64,000 bases of DNA, taken from assembly GCF_003427025.1 (NCBI RefSeq), contig NZ_QVAI01000018.1, positions 62,001 through 126,000 on the forward strand, in the 5' to 3' direction. The translations under genes and the position numbers were made by a program. This stretch comes from Jiangella endophytica (GTDB lineage: Bacteria; Actinomycetota; Actinomycetes; Jiangellales; Jiangellaceae). The notes beneath the pieces were generated by a model, which was given only the letters and a program-made list of their open reading frames with translations, was not told where the DNA came from and did not search any database. Positions 1-7,624 of this stretch are shown here, in pieces; within the stretch, counting starts at the first letter, position 1, and each line of letters opens with the position of its first letter.

Positions 1-456
1 TGCGGCGACGAGACCGACGGCGGCGAGATCGCCTCGGCCGCCGGGGACGACCACACCGGCAGCACGGCGACCGCCCCGCCGGACGAGCCCACGGAGCCCG
101 ACGACCAGGGCCTGGCGTTCGCCGCGTGCATGCGCGACCAGGGCATCGACCTGCCCGACCCCACCGGCGAGGGCGGCCTGCGCGATGCCTTCCAGGGGAT
201 CGTCGGAAGCTACGACGCGGAGGCCATCCAGGCGGCGATGGAGGCGTGCGAGGACCAGCTGCCCACCCAGCTGGCCGAGCAACGCGACCAGGCGATGGAC
301 GAGGACACCCAGCTCGCGCTCGCCGAGTGCCTGCGCGAGCAGGGCGTGGACGTGCCCGACGACCTGTTCGAGGGCGGGCTGCCCGAGGGCGTCGACCGCG
401 AGGACCTGACCGCCGCCATGGACGAGTGCCGCGACGTGACGGGCGGCGAACAGTGA
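1..456 (+). CDS. Putative secreted lipoprotein, 3' part only
   Basis: The frame is open from the left edge to a TGA at 454-456, so the N-terminus is missing. The first visible codon is Cys followed by GDE, as expected just after a lipobox, so the missing part is probably only a signal peptide (inference). The remaining 151 residues are acidic with an Asp/Glu/Thr/Pro-rich linker (about 5-35), then two similar helical segments each with a Cys in the pattern ACMRDQGIDLPDP and ECLREQGVDVPDD. This looks like an internal duplication, with further Cys residues at EACED and DECRD. The next gene starts inside its stop codon (GTGA), so it is translationally coupled to the efflux adaptor. I do not recognise the family; a substrate-capture lipoprotein for the exporter is a guess. 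Confidence 0.7.
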   Translation, partial: CGDETDGGEIASAAGDDHTGSTATAPPDEPTEPDDQGLAFAACMRDQGIDLPDPTGEGGLRDAFQGIVGSYDAEAIQAAMEACEDQLPTQLAEQRDQAMDEDTQLALAECLREQGVDVPDDLFEGGLPEGVDREDLTAAMDECRDVTGGEQ

Positions 457-1598
457 GCACGACCCTGCACCGCGACGAGGAGCTCGACGCGGCCAGCGCC
501 GAGCCCAGGCGCCGCGGGCGGCGGCTGGTGTGGCCGGCCGTGGGCGTCGTCCTGATCGGTGGAGCGGCCGCCGGCGCCTGGTACTGGCAGCAGCGCTCCC
601 CCGGCGAACCGGCGCCCGAGGCAGCGGGCGCGGTGGCCACGGCCGAGGTGACCCTGGGCAGCATCGCGTCGACCGAGACCTGGGAGGGGACGCTGGGCCA
701 CGGGTCCGCGTTCACCGTGTTCGCGCCGGTCTCGGGCACGATCACCCGGCTCGCGGCCGAGGGCGGCGCCGTCGAGCGCGGCACGGCGCTCTACCACGTG
801 GACGAACAGCCGGTCACCGTGCTGATCGGCCTGATCCCGATGTACCGCGACCTCGGCCCGGGCGACTCCGGGGTGGACGTCGAGCAGCTGGAGGCCAACC
901 TCGTCGCGCTCGGCTACGACGGTTTCACGGCCGACGACGAGTACACCGGCAACACCGCCGATGCCGTCGCGGAGTGGCAGGAGGACATCGGCGCCGCCGA
1001 GACAGGAGCAGTGGCCGGGTCCGATGTGGTGTTCCTGCCCGAGGCCGGTCGGGTCGACAGCGTGCACGCCGGCGTCGGCGGCGTCGTGCAGCCGGGCTCG
1101 GCCGTGCTCGACCTCACCGGCTCCGACCAGGTCGTGAGCCTCGAGGTCGAGGTGGACGACCGCGACCTCGTCGCCGTCGGCACCGCCGTCACCATCGGAC
1201 TGGCCGGCGGCCAGGAGGTCGCCGGGACGGTGACCTCGGCGGCCGCGGTGGCGGCGGAGCCCACGGATGACGGCGGCGCGGGCGCGGGTGCGGCGCAGAC
1301 CGGGGCCGCCGACGCCGTCACCGAGGTCGACGTCGCCCTGGCCGAGCCGGTCGCCGCGGAGCTGATCGGGTCGCCGGCCGACGTCACCGTCCCGGTGGAC
1401 GAGCGCGTGGACGTCCTGCTGGTGCCGGTGAACGCGCTGCTGGCGCTGTCCGAGGGCGGCTACGGGCTCGAGGTGGTGCACGACGACGGCACCACGTCGG
1501 TCGTCGCCGTCGAGACCGGGCTGTTCGCGGACGGGCGGGTCGAGGTGGCCGGCGACGGGATCGCCGAAGGGACCGTCGTCGGGGTGGCCGGACGATGA
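453..1598 (+). CDS. Efflux ABC system periplasmic adaptor (HlyD/MacA-like) with peptidoglycan-binding domain
   Basis: A 381-residue adaptor. The GTG start at 453 overlaps the previous stop; the upstream part of the same frame is a shadow of the lipoprotein gene. An N-terminal membrane segment (about residues 28-47, WPAVGVVLIGG...) is followed by a barrel/lipoyl-like half motif (FAPVSGTITRLAAEGG). Around residues 130-185 there is a PG_binding_1-like module (LGPGDSGVDVEQLEANL, then TGNTADAVAEWQ), a common arrangement in actinobacterial adaptors. The second lipoyl half and beta-barrel follow. It probably links the ATPase/permease pair encoded next to an external substrate. It ends in ATGA overlapping the ATPase start, so the genes form one operon. 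Confidence 0.85.
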   Translation: MSTTLHRDEELDAASAEPRRRGRRLVWPAVGVVLIGGAAAGAWYWQQRSPGEPAPEAAGAVATAEVTLGSIASTETWEGTLGHGSAFTVFAPVSGTITRLAAEGGAVERGTALYHVDEQPVTVLIGLIPMYRDLGPGDSGVDVEQLEANLVALGYDGFTADDEYTGNTADAVAEWQEDIGAAETGAVAGSDVVFLPEAGRVDSVHAGVGGVVQPGSAVLDLTGSDQVVSLEVEVDDRDLVAVGTAVTIGLAGGQEVAGTVTSAAAVAAEPTDDGGAGAGAAQTGAADAVTEVDVALAEPVAAELIGSPADVTVPVDERVDVLLVPVNALLALSEGGYGLEVVHDDGTTSVVAVETGLFADGRVEVAGDGIAEGTVVGVAGR

Positions 1599-2335
1599 AC
1601 GCCGACACGCTGACCATGACCTCGTCCCCCGGCGCCGACGCCGGCGACGCATCCGCCGTCGTCGAGCTCGAGAACGTCACCCGGGTCTATCCCGGCCGGC
1701 CGCCGGTCCGGGCGCTGCGCGGGGTGAGCCTGCGCATCCGCCGTGGCGAGCTGATCGGCATCGTCGGGCCCTCCGGGTCGGGCAAGTCGACGCTGCTGAA
1801 CATCCTCGGCACCCTGGATCGCGCCGACACCGGGACGGTGCGGATCGACGGGCACGACGTGGGCGCGATGAACGACCGCCGGCTCTCCGCCTTGCGGGCA
1901 CACCGCATCGGCTTCGTCTTCCAGCAGTTCTTCCTGACCCCTGGGGTGAGCGCGCTGGACAACGTCGCCGACGGCCTGCTCTACACCGGCACTCCCCTGG
2001 CCGGGCGCCGCCGGCGGGCACGGGCGACGCTGGAACGCGTCGGGCTGGGCGACCGCACGCATCACCGTCCGCACGAGCTCTCCGGCGGTCAGCGCCAGCG
2101 GGTCGCCGTCGCGCGGGCGCTCGCCGGGGCGCCGTCGCTGCTGCTGGCCGACGAACCGACCGGCGCGCTCGACTCCGCCTCCGGCGCCGGTGTGCTGGCA
2201 CTGCTGCACGGGCTGCACGCTGGCGGCACCACCGTCGTGGTCATCACCCACGACCACGAGGTGGCCGGTTCGCTGCCGCGGCGGGTCGACATCCGCGACG
2301 GGTCGATCGAGTCCGACCGGGCGGGGCGGCCGTGA
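1595..2335 (+). CDS. ABC transporter ATP-binding protein (MacB/LolD type)
   Basis: A 246-residue ATPase of the class that powers FtsX/MacB-type permeases. Walker A is GPSGSGKST (about residues 53-61), the Q-loop is FVFQQFFLTPG, the signature is LSGGQRQRVAVARA, and Walker B is LLLADEPTGALD followed by the H-loop VVITHDHEVA. All catalytic motifs are intact and the length is normal. The ATG at 1595 overlaps the adaptor stop and its own stop overlaps the permease GTG, so the three proteins should be made in step. The substrate (lipoprotein, peptide, antibiotic) cannot be told from sequence. Confidence 0.93.
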   Translation: MNADTLTMTSSPGADAGDASAVVELENVTRVYPGRPPVRALRGVSLRIRRGELIGIVGPSGSGKSTLLNILGTLDRADTGTVRIDGHDVGAMNDRRLSALRAHRIGFVFQQFFLTPGVSALDNVADGLLYTGTPLAGRRRRARATLERVGLGDRTHHRPHELSGGQRQRVAVARALAGAPSLLLADEPTGALDSASGAGVLALLHGLHAGGTTVVVITHDHEVAGSLPRRVDIRDGSIESDRAGRP

Positions 2336-3534
2336 GCGGCCCGGAACCCGCGCCGTCGCGGCTGCGGCCCCGCGACGTCGTCAGGGTGGGTGTGACGGGC
2401 TTGCGCGCCCGCCCGGCGCGGGCGGTGTTGTCGGCGCTGGGCATCGCGGTGGGGATCGCCGCGATGGTCGCCGTCGTCGGCATCTCCGCGAGCAGCCGTG
2501 CCCAGGTCGACGAGCAGCTCGACGCGCTCGGCACCAACCTGCTGACCGTCGCGGCCGGGCAGACGATCGGGGGCGAGGACGCCGCGCTGCCCGCCGGCAG
2601 CGTGGACATGGTGGCCCGGCTGGGCCCGGTCACCGCGGTCAGCGCGGTGGGCGAGGTCGACGCGTCGGTGTACCGCAACGACGAGATCGACGCGACGCAG
2701 ACCAACGGCCTGGCCGTCCTGGCCGCAGGGACGGACCTGCTCGACACCGTCAGCGGCGTGGTGGACAACGGCCGCTGGCTGGACGACGCGCTGGGCGCCT
2801 ACCCGGCCGTCGTGCTCGGCGCCAACGCCGCGGAGCGGATGGGTATCGACGAGGTCGACGGCAGCGTCGCGGTCTGGCTCGGTGGCGAGTGGTTCACCGT
2901 GGCCGGGATCCTCGACCCGGTGCCGCTGGCGCCTGAGCTGGACTCGTCGGTGCTGATCGGCTGGCCGGTCGCGGAGGCGCTACTCGGGTTCGACGGCGCG
3001 CCGACGACCATCTACGAGCGGTCCGCCGAGTCGCAGGTCGACGCCGTCCGGGCCGTGCTGCCGGCGACGGTGAACCCGGAGAACCCGGAGGAGGTGACCG
3101 TGAGCCGGCCGTCGGACGCGCTGGCGGCCCGGGCCGCGACCGACGAGACGCTGACGACGCTGCTGCTGGCGCTCGGCGGGGTCGCACTGCTGGTCGGCGG
3201 CATCGGCGTCGCGAACACGATGGTCATCGCGGTGCTGGAGCGGCGGTCGGAGATCGGGCTGCGGCGCGCGCTCGGCGCGACCCGCGCGCACGTGCGCAGG
3301 CAGTTCCTCGGCGAGTCGGTGCTGCTGGCCGCGCTGGGCGGCGTCGGGGGTGCGGTACTGGGCGGGGCTGTGACGGCGGCCTTCGCGGCGTCGCGCGGCT
3401 GGCCGCCGGCGCTGCCGTCGTGGGTGCTCGCCGGTGCGGCCGGAGCGACGATCGTGGTCGGGGCGCTGGCCGGGGCCTACCCCGCCGCCCGGGCGGCTCG
3501 GATGCCCCCGACCGCCGCGCTGTCGGCGGTGTGA
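2332..3534 (+). CDS. ABC transporter permease, MacB/FtsX family
   Basis: A 400-residue permease with the MacB plan. One N-terminal membrane helix (about 27-50, ALGIAVGIAAMVAVVGIS) is followed by a large extracytoplasmic domain (about 55-265) and three C-terminal helices forming the FtsX domain (about 275-300, 325-350, 365-385). The family hallmark between the first two, LERRSEIGLRRALGATR, is present. The GTG start overlaps the ATPase stop. With the adaptor and ATPase it forms a tripartite-like exporter energised in the cytoplasm and acting mechanically on an external substrate. It is the last gene of the operon; the next gene is on the other strand. Confidence 0.92.
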   Translation: MSGPEPAPSRLRPRDVVRVGVTGLRARPARAVLSALGIAVGIAAMVAVVGISASSRAQVDEQLDALGTNLLTVAAGQTIGGEDAALPAGSVDMVARLGPVTAVSAVGEVDASVYRNDEIDATQTNGLAVLAAGTDLLDTVSGVVDNGRWLDDALGAYPAVVLGANAAERMGIDEVDGSVAVWLGGEWFTVAGILDPVPLAPELDSSVLIGWPVAEALLGFDGAPTTIYERSAESQVDAVRAVLPATVNPENPEEVTVSRPSDALAARAATDETLTTLLLALGGVALLVGGIGVANTMVIAVLERRSEIGLRRALGATRAHVRRQFLGESVLLAALGGVGGAVLGGAVTAAFAASRGWPPALPSWVLAGAAGATIVVGALAGAYPAARAARMPPTAALSAV

Positions 3535-3541
3535 GGCCGCG

Positions 3542-3775
3542 TCAGCGGCGGCGTCTGGTGCGGGACCGCCAGCAGCCGGTGTGCCAGTGCCGCCGCTCGT
3601 CGATGCCCTCGCCGGTGAACGAGAGACTGACCGTCGGCCACGCCACGATGTGCGGGGTGGCCGGCCGGATCAGCTGGTCGCACCCCGGGCAGCGATACGC
3701 CTTCGTCGACGCGCTGCCGGTGATGCGGCGGACCACCCACTCGCCGTCCGGGCCGGACTCGATGCTCTCGTGCAC
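3542..3775 (-). CDS. Small zinc-ribbon-like conserved actinobacterial protein
   Basis: A 77-residue basic protein starting at GTG 3775. It carries a CPGCDQ knuckle (about residue 24) and, further on, HWHTGCW. Two Cys from the first motif plus His/Cys from the second could bind one zinc. The pattern RCPGCDQxIRPxxPHxVAWP is one I recognise from a widespread actinobacterial family that is often mislabelled 'ATP/GTP-binding protein'; no nucleotide-binding motif is visible here. It ends in a run of Arg. It is convergent with the ABC operon (7 bp between stops) and its function is unknown. The start is uncertain because longer in-frame extensions lack family similarity. Confidence 0.75.
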   Translation of the reverse strand: MHESIESGPDGEWVVRRITGSASTKAYRCPGCDQLIRPATPHIVAWPTVSLSFTGEGIDERRHWHTGCWRSRTRRRR

Positions 3776-3801
3776 ACCCCATGATCTCAGGACCGGCCGG
3801 G

Positions 3802-4443
3802 TCAGGTGGGAGCGGCCGTGACGACGATGTTGGAGCGGAACGCCGTCCCGTCCCAGCCGGCGCACGTCACCAGCACCAGGCGGCCCGGCACGTCCTGCGC
3901 GAACAGCTCGCCGGCGCGGGCGGCGAGGTCCTCCGGCGACATCGTCTCGACCGAGACGACGCGGTACCACTGCTGGACGTCGCGGCCGCTGACCTGGACG
4001 TTGTCGCGCGGGTTGAGGCGCGCGACGCTGTTGAAGGCGGCCTCGCCGCCCTCGACGGCGTGGCCGGTGAGGATCGCCGAGCCGACCTCGGCGCCCGGCG
4101 CGGCGCCGTCCCGCCACCACCCGGCCAGCAGCGGGTCCTTCGGCGGCAGCAGCACGCGGTCGTCGGTGCCGGCGATCTCGATCACCGGCGCCTGGATGCC
4201 CTGCAGCGGCAGCCGCAGCGTGTAGCGGCCCTCCGCCCGTCCGACCGGCGGGCCGGGAACGGCGGACTGCTCGGACGGGTCGTACGGAGCGGCCGACTCG
4301 GGCGTCGACGCGGCGGCCGGCTGCTCCCCGCCGTCGAGCCGGCTGAGCCCCCACCACGCGGCCAGCGCCAGCAGCACCGGGGCGAGCAGCCACGGCAGGG
4401 CCCGCGGCCGCGTGCGGCGATGCCGGGGCGGGTCAGCCGGCAC
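3802..4443 (-). CDS. Class F sortase
   Basis: A 213-residue membrane-anchored transpeptidase. After a short basic N-terminus comes a signal-anchor helix (ALPWLLAPVLLALAAWWGLS, about residues 18-37), a Pro/Ala-rich linker and the sortase barrel. Catalytic His lies in ILTGHAVEGG, Cys in LVLVTCAGW, and Arg in DGTAFRSNIVV, so the triad is complete. The GTG at 4443 overlaps the end of the upstream gene by 11 bp and was chosen because longer starts run into that gene's tail. Class F enzymes in actinobacteria often sit beside one secreted partner, as here. A canonical LPXTG substrate is not evident in the window. Confidence 0.88.
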   Translation of the reverse strand: MPADPPRHRRTRPRALPWLLAPVLLALAAWWGLSRLDGGEQPAAASTPESAAPYDPSEQSAVPGPPVGRAEGRYTLRLPLQGIQAPVIEIAGTDDRVLLPPKDPLLAGWWRDGAAPGAEVGSAILTGHAVEGGEAAFNSVARLNPRDNVQVSGRDVQQWYRVVSVETMSPEDLAARAGELFAQDVPGRLVLVTCAGWDGTAFRSNIVVTAAPT

Positions 4444-5128
4444 GACGCCTCCTGCCGGCCGCCCACCCGGCCGCCGCGACGCCGCCGGCCAGGCCGAGCA
4501 GCGCATACGGCAACGGCCCGCCATGGCCGTCGCCCGGCGGGCCGGCAGCCGGACCACCGGCCGGAATCGCCGTCGGCACCGGGACCGCCGGAGCCGACGG
4601 GGTCGGCGTAGGTGTGGGCGTCGGCGTCTCGGTGGGCGTCGGGGCCGGGGTGGGCGTGGGAGTCCGGGTCGGGGTCGGCGTGGGCGTCGCGGACGGCGTG
4701 GGCGTCGGCGTCGCGGACGGCGTGGGGATCCGGGTCGGCGTCGGCGTCGGCGCGATCCAGTCGTCCGGTGGGTCCGGTTCGCCCAGCGCCCGGCTGCCGC
4801 AGACGAACCAGTCCTCGATCTCCCGCGGCCGGCCGTTGGGCCGCGGCGGCGCGGTCAGCCCGGTGAACGGCGACTCGGTGTAGACGGCGTACTCGTCGCG
4901 GCCGCGCACGCCGACCGCGCTGATGCGGTACCGCTGGTCGCGCACCGTCACGCTCAGTTGCGTCCGGCCGTGCGAGAGCGACTCGCGGACCGCGTCGCTG
5001 CCGGTGAGGTCCGATCCGCCCAGGTCGTCGCAGCCCGCTCGGGCCTCCGCCGCGTCGGCGGCCACCGGCAGGACGGCCAGCAGCAGGGCCGCCGCGGCCG
5101 TGGCCGGCAGCACCCGAAGTCCTCGCAC
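4433..5128 (-). CDS. Secreted protein with Thr-Pro stalk and C-terminal anchor-like tail
   Basis: A 231-residue exported protein. It has a signal peptide (MRGLRVLPATAAAALLLAVLPVAADA), a globular head of about 100 residues with two Cys (GCDDLGG, WFVCGSR), a stalk of alternating Thr-Pro (about residues 128-180), and a C-terminal hydrophobic stretch (PLPYALLGLAGGVAAAGWAAG) ending in RRRRAG. This is the architecture of a wall- or membrane-anchored surface protein, but no LPXTG is present; only LPYAL occurs at the expected place. It overlaps the class F sortase gene immediately downstream, which suggests it may be that sortase's client (inference). The head family is not recognised. Confidence 0.75.
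   Translation of the reverse strand: MRGLRVLPATAAAALLLAVLPVAADAAEARAGCDDLGGSDLTGSDAVRESLSHGRTQLSVTVRDQRYRISAVGVRGRDEYAVYTESPFTGLTAPPRPNGRPREIEDWFVCGSRALGEPDPPDDWIAPTPTPTRIPTPSATPTPTPSATPTPTPTRTPTPTPAPTPTETPTPTPTPTPSAPAVPVPTAIPAGGPAAGPPGDGHGGPLPYALLGLAGGVAAAGWAAGRRRRAG
4600..4757 (-). repeat. Thr-Pro-coding low-complexity repeat
   Basis: The stretch encodes alternating TP/TPT units with occasional Ser, Ala, Arg or Glu in the stalk of the secreted protein. The DNA is built of GGCGT/GGTGT-type hexamers (on the plus strand), so it is prone to length change by slippage. Confidence 0.8.
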
Positions 5129-5206
5129 GACGCCCCCCGACGTAGCGATGCACGGCCGATCACGAGAACACGGCCCCCAGCTTTATAGCGTGCCCGGCCT
5201 GAATTG

Positions 5207-5827
5207 TCAGCAGGTGCCCAGCATCTCCTGCAATGCGGACTTCTCCGCGCTGGTGATGGTGAGATCCCAGTCGTACTTCACGTCGGTCCAGTGCCGCGCG
5301 TAGTAGCACCACCAGCCGCGGTTCGCCGGCTTCCACTCCGACGGGTCGCTGTCGCTCTTGGAGCTGTTGCTGGACGCGGTGACGGCGATCAGCTGGCCGC
5401 GGGAGAGGTCGTTGGCGAAGTCCTCGCGCCGGTCCTCGGTCCACGAGCTGGCCCCGGAGCGCCACGCGTTGGCCAGCGGCACCATGTGGTCGACGGAGAC
5501 ATCGCTCGGCTCCTCGATCCAGACCTGGTCGTAGACGCTGTACCAGCTGCCCGCGGTCGGGTAGCAGTCGGCGCCGGTCGTGACGCCGGACCCGTCGCGG
5601 ACCAGCACCATCTCGCGGGTGTTGCAGGTGCCCTCGGCGGGGCTCCAGTGCGGGAACCGGTCGCGCGAGTAGCCGCTGCTGGATCCGGGCGGGGCGACGG
5701 TGAGCTGGGCGAGCTGGCCGGCCGACTCCGACGGCGACGGCGGGTCCGGCGGGTACGCGCTGGCCGGTCCGGCCAGCAGGAAGATGACGGCGAGGGTCGC
5801 GAGGAGAGTGAGGACGGCACGGCGCAT
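5207..5827 (-). CDS. Secreted HNH-family nuclease (DUF1524/GmrSD C-terminal-like)
   Basis: A 206-residue exported nuclease with a clean signal peptide (LTLLATLAVIFLLAGPASA). The catalytic region shows VDHMVPLANAWRSGAS (the DH of the HNH core), RREDFAND, then LIAVTASSNSSKSDSDP and WKP, the signature order of the small secreted HNH proteins of actinobacteria. Paired Cys residues (CNTRE, DCYP, the final C) suggest disulfides outside the cell. The ATG is preceded by GGAGG at good spacing. It probably degrades extracellular DNA for nutrition or competition. No immunity gene is evident beside it. Confidence 0.85.
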   Translation of the reverse strand: MRRAVLTLLATLAVIFLLAGPASAYPPDPPSPSESAGQLAQLTVAPPGSSSGYSRDRFPHWSPAEGTCNTREMVLVRDGSGVTTGADCYPTAGSWYSVYDQVWIEEPSDVSVDHMVPLANAWRSGASSWTEDRREDFANDLSRGQLIAVTASSNSSKSDSDPSEWKPANRGWWCYYARHWTDVKYDWDLTITSAEKSALQEMLGTC

Positions 5828-5960
5828 GACGGTGACCTCCCAGGTGGCCGGTGGTCACCAAGACTGTCAAGAATGTCCGGAGTACGCCAGAGTGTGCCGT
5901 CTCCCCTTCACCGACACTTCACCTCCCCGTCAGGCCCATCGATGGCCGCGCACCGTCCGC

Positions 5961-7517
5961 TCAGAGATCGGCGAAGCGCAGACCGGCCGTCGCCAGCTGG
6001 GTGAGCAGCGGCGACGGCGCCAGCCCCGGCTCGCGGACCTCGGCCTGCAGCCGCTCCAGCGTCGCCAGCGCCGCCACCGGGCCGAGCGCGTCCAGCTGCT
6101 CGAACGGCCCCGCGGGCAACCGGCAGCCCAGCCGCATGGCGGTGTCGACGTCGGCCGCCGACGCGTACCCGGTCTCCAGCATCGCCACGGCGTCGTTGAG
6201 GTACGGCAGCAGCAGCGCGTCGACGACGAAGCCGGCGCGGTCGGCGCAGACGACGGGGGTGAGCCCGGCGGACGCCGCGACGGTGGCGACGGTGGTCACG
6301 GCGGCCGGCGACGAGACGACGGTGCGGACGACCTCCGCGACGGTGCCGCCGACGCCGGCCAGGTGCAGCCCGACGACGTCCTCGGGCCGGCCGCTGGCGG
6401 CGGCGCCGGCGACGACCGGCCCGGCGCCGGTGGCCGCGAGGACGGCGCCGATCGGCGTGGCCGCGGCCGCCCGGGCGAACGTCTCCGGGTCGCCCGGCGC
6501 GACGACGAGATCGGCGCCGTCGGCCGCGCGGACGACGTCGTGCCCGGCCTTCGCCAGCGCGTCGGCCAGCGGTCCGGGCGACGGATCGAGGAACGCGACG
6601 CGGCGGGTCCGGCCGTCCTCGGGCGCGACCACCGCGGAGTTCGTGCCGATGCCGTCATCCCCCGAGTAGTCGTAGAAGCCGCGACCGGACTTGCGGCCGA
6701 GGAAGCCCAGCGTCACCAGCTCGCCCAGCACGGGCGCCGGCGCGTGCAGCCGGTTACGACCCTGCCGGTACATCGTCCCCAGGATCTCGTACGCCGTGTC
6801 CAGCCCGATCAGGTCGAGCAGCGCCAGCGGCCCCATCGGGTAGCCCAGCCCTGCCGTGATCGCCGCGTCGATGTCCTCGCGGCTCGCATGGCCGCTCTCG
6901 TACATCGCGGCGGCCCGGTTGAGGTAGCCGAACAGCAGCGCGTTGGTGATGAAGCCCGCGCGGTCGCCGCACACGACCGGAGTCCTGCCCAGCCGCCGCG
7001 CAAGGCCGGTGACGGCCTCGGTGACCGCCGGCGCGGTGACGACCGTGCGGACCACCTCGATCAGCTCCTGCACCGGTGCCGGATTGAAGAAGTGCATGCC
7101 GACGACCCGCTCGGGCCGCGACACCGCCACGCTGATCTCCGTCACGGACAGGGAGGAGGTGTTGGTGGCGAGGATCGTTCCGGCGCCGACGATGCCGTCG
7201 AGCCGGCCGAACAGGTCGCGCTTGAGCTCCAGCCGCTCCGGCACCGCCTCGACGACGAGGCCGGCGTCGCCGAGAGCGGCGAGGTCGGTCGTGAACTCGA
7301 TGCGCCCGATCAGCGCGGCCTGGTCGTCGGCGCTCAGCTTGCCGCGGCGGACCGCCCGCCCCGTCGACGTGTCGACGTGACCGCGACCGGCCGCGAGGGC
7401 CGCGTCGTCCCGCTCCACCCCGACGACGTCGAGGCCGGCCCGCGCGAACACCTCCGCGATGCCCGCTCCCATGGTCCCCAGCCCGACGACGCCCACCTTG
7501 CCGATCTGCGCACTCAT
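5961..7517 (-). CDS. 3-hydroxyacyl-CoA dehydrogenase (two 3HCDH modules; PaaH/FadB-like)
   Basis: A 518-residue NAD-dependent dehydrogenase for beta-oxidation or phenylacetate-type pathways. The N-terminal Rossmann domain starts VGVVGLGTMGAGIAEVFARAG. The middle 3HCDH domain contains GMHFFNPAPVQELIEVV, with catalytic His in MHFFNP and the following Asn conserved, and DRAGFITNALLFGYLNRAA. A second, more divergent copy occupies about residues 300-518 (GLHLAGVGGTVAEVV, CADRAGFVVDALLLPYLNDA). The long two-module form is found in PaaH-like enzymes. The ATG at 7517 gives the usual N-terminus; an in-frame TTG six codons earlier is less likely. It is alone, divergent from the iron-uptake operon, and no enoyl-CoA hydratase is nearby. 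Confidence 0.9.
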   Translation of the reverse strand: MSAQIGKVGVVGLGTMGAGIAEVFARAGLDVVGVERDDAALAAGRGHVDTSTGRAVRRGKLSADDQAALIGRIEFTTDLAALGDAGLVVEAVPERLELKRDLFGRLDGIVGAGTILATNTSSLSVTEISVAVSRPERVVGMHFFNPAPVQELIEVVRTVVTAPAVTEAVTGLARRLGRTPVVCGDRAGFITNALLFGYLNRAAAMYESGHASREDIDAAITAGLGYPMGPLALLDLIGLDTAYEILGTMYRQGRNRLHAPAPVLGELVTLGFLGRKSGRGFYDYSGDDGIGTNSAVVAPEDGRTRRVAFLDPSPGPLADALAKAGHDVVRAADGADLVVAPGDPETFARAAAATPIGAVLAATGAGPVVAGAAASGRPEDVVGLHLAGVGGTVAEVVRTVVSSPAAVTTVATVAASAGLTPVVCADRAGFVVDALLLPYLNDAVAMLETGYASAADVDTAMRLGCRLPAGPFEQLDALGPVAALATLERLQAEVREPGLAPSPLLTQLATAGLRFADL

Positions 7518-7595
7518 GCCGCGCAGTCTAGGCAAGGGGCCGGACTCGGCGGCGTGGCCGGAGGTGACGTATCCGCCACATTCATGGCTTGCGAA

Positions 7596-7614
7596 TTAGC
7601 TTAGGCGTACCTTA
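7596..7614. promoter_or_regulatory. Iron box (DtxR/IdeR/DmdR operator)
   Basis: TTAGCTTAGGCGTACCTTA is a close match to the 19-bp actinobacterial iron-box consensus TTAGGTTAGSCTWACCTAA. It ends 10 bp before the GTG of the siderophore ATPase gene, where bound repressor would block transcription when iron is plentiful. Its position also argues against starts upstream of 7625 for that gene. Confidence 0.88.
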
Positions 7615-7624
7615 CGTTGGCGCC

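Noticed and set aside
4720-4760. LPXTG-like sorting signal in the Thr-Pro-stalk protein
   Set aside because: The only Leu-Pro near the C-terminal hydrophobic stretch is LPYAL; no LPXTG or LAXTG is present, so a canonical motif cannot be claimed.
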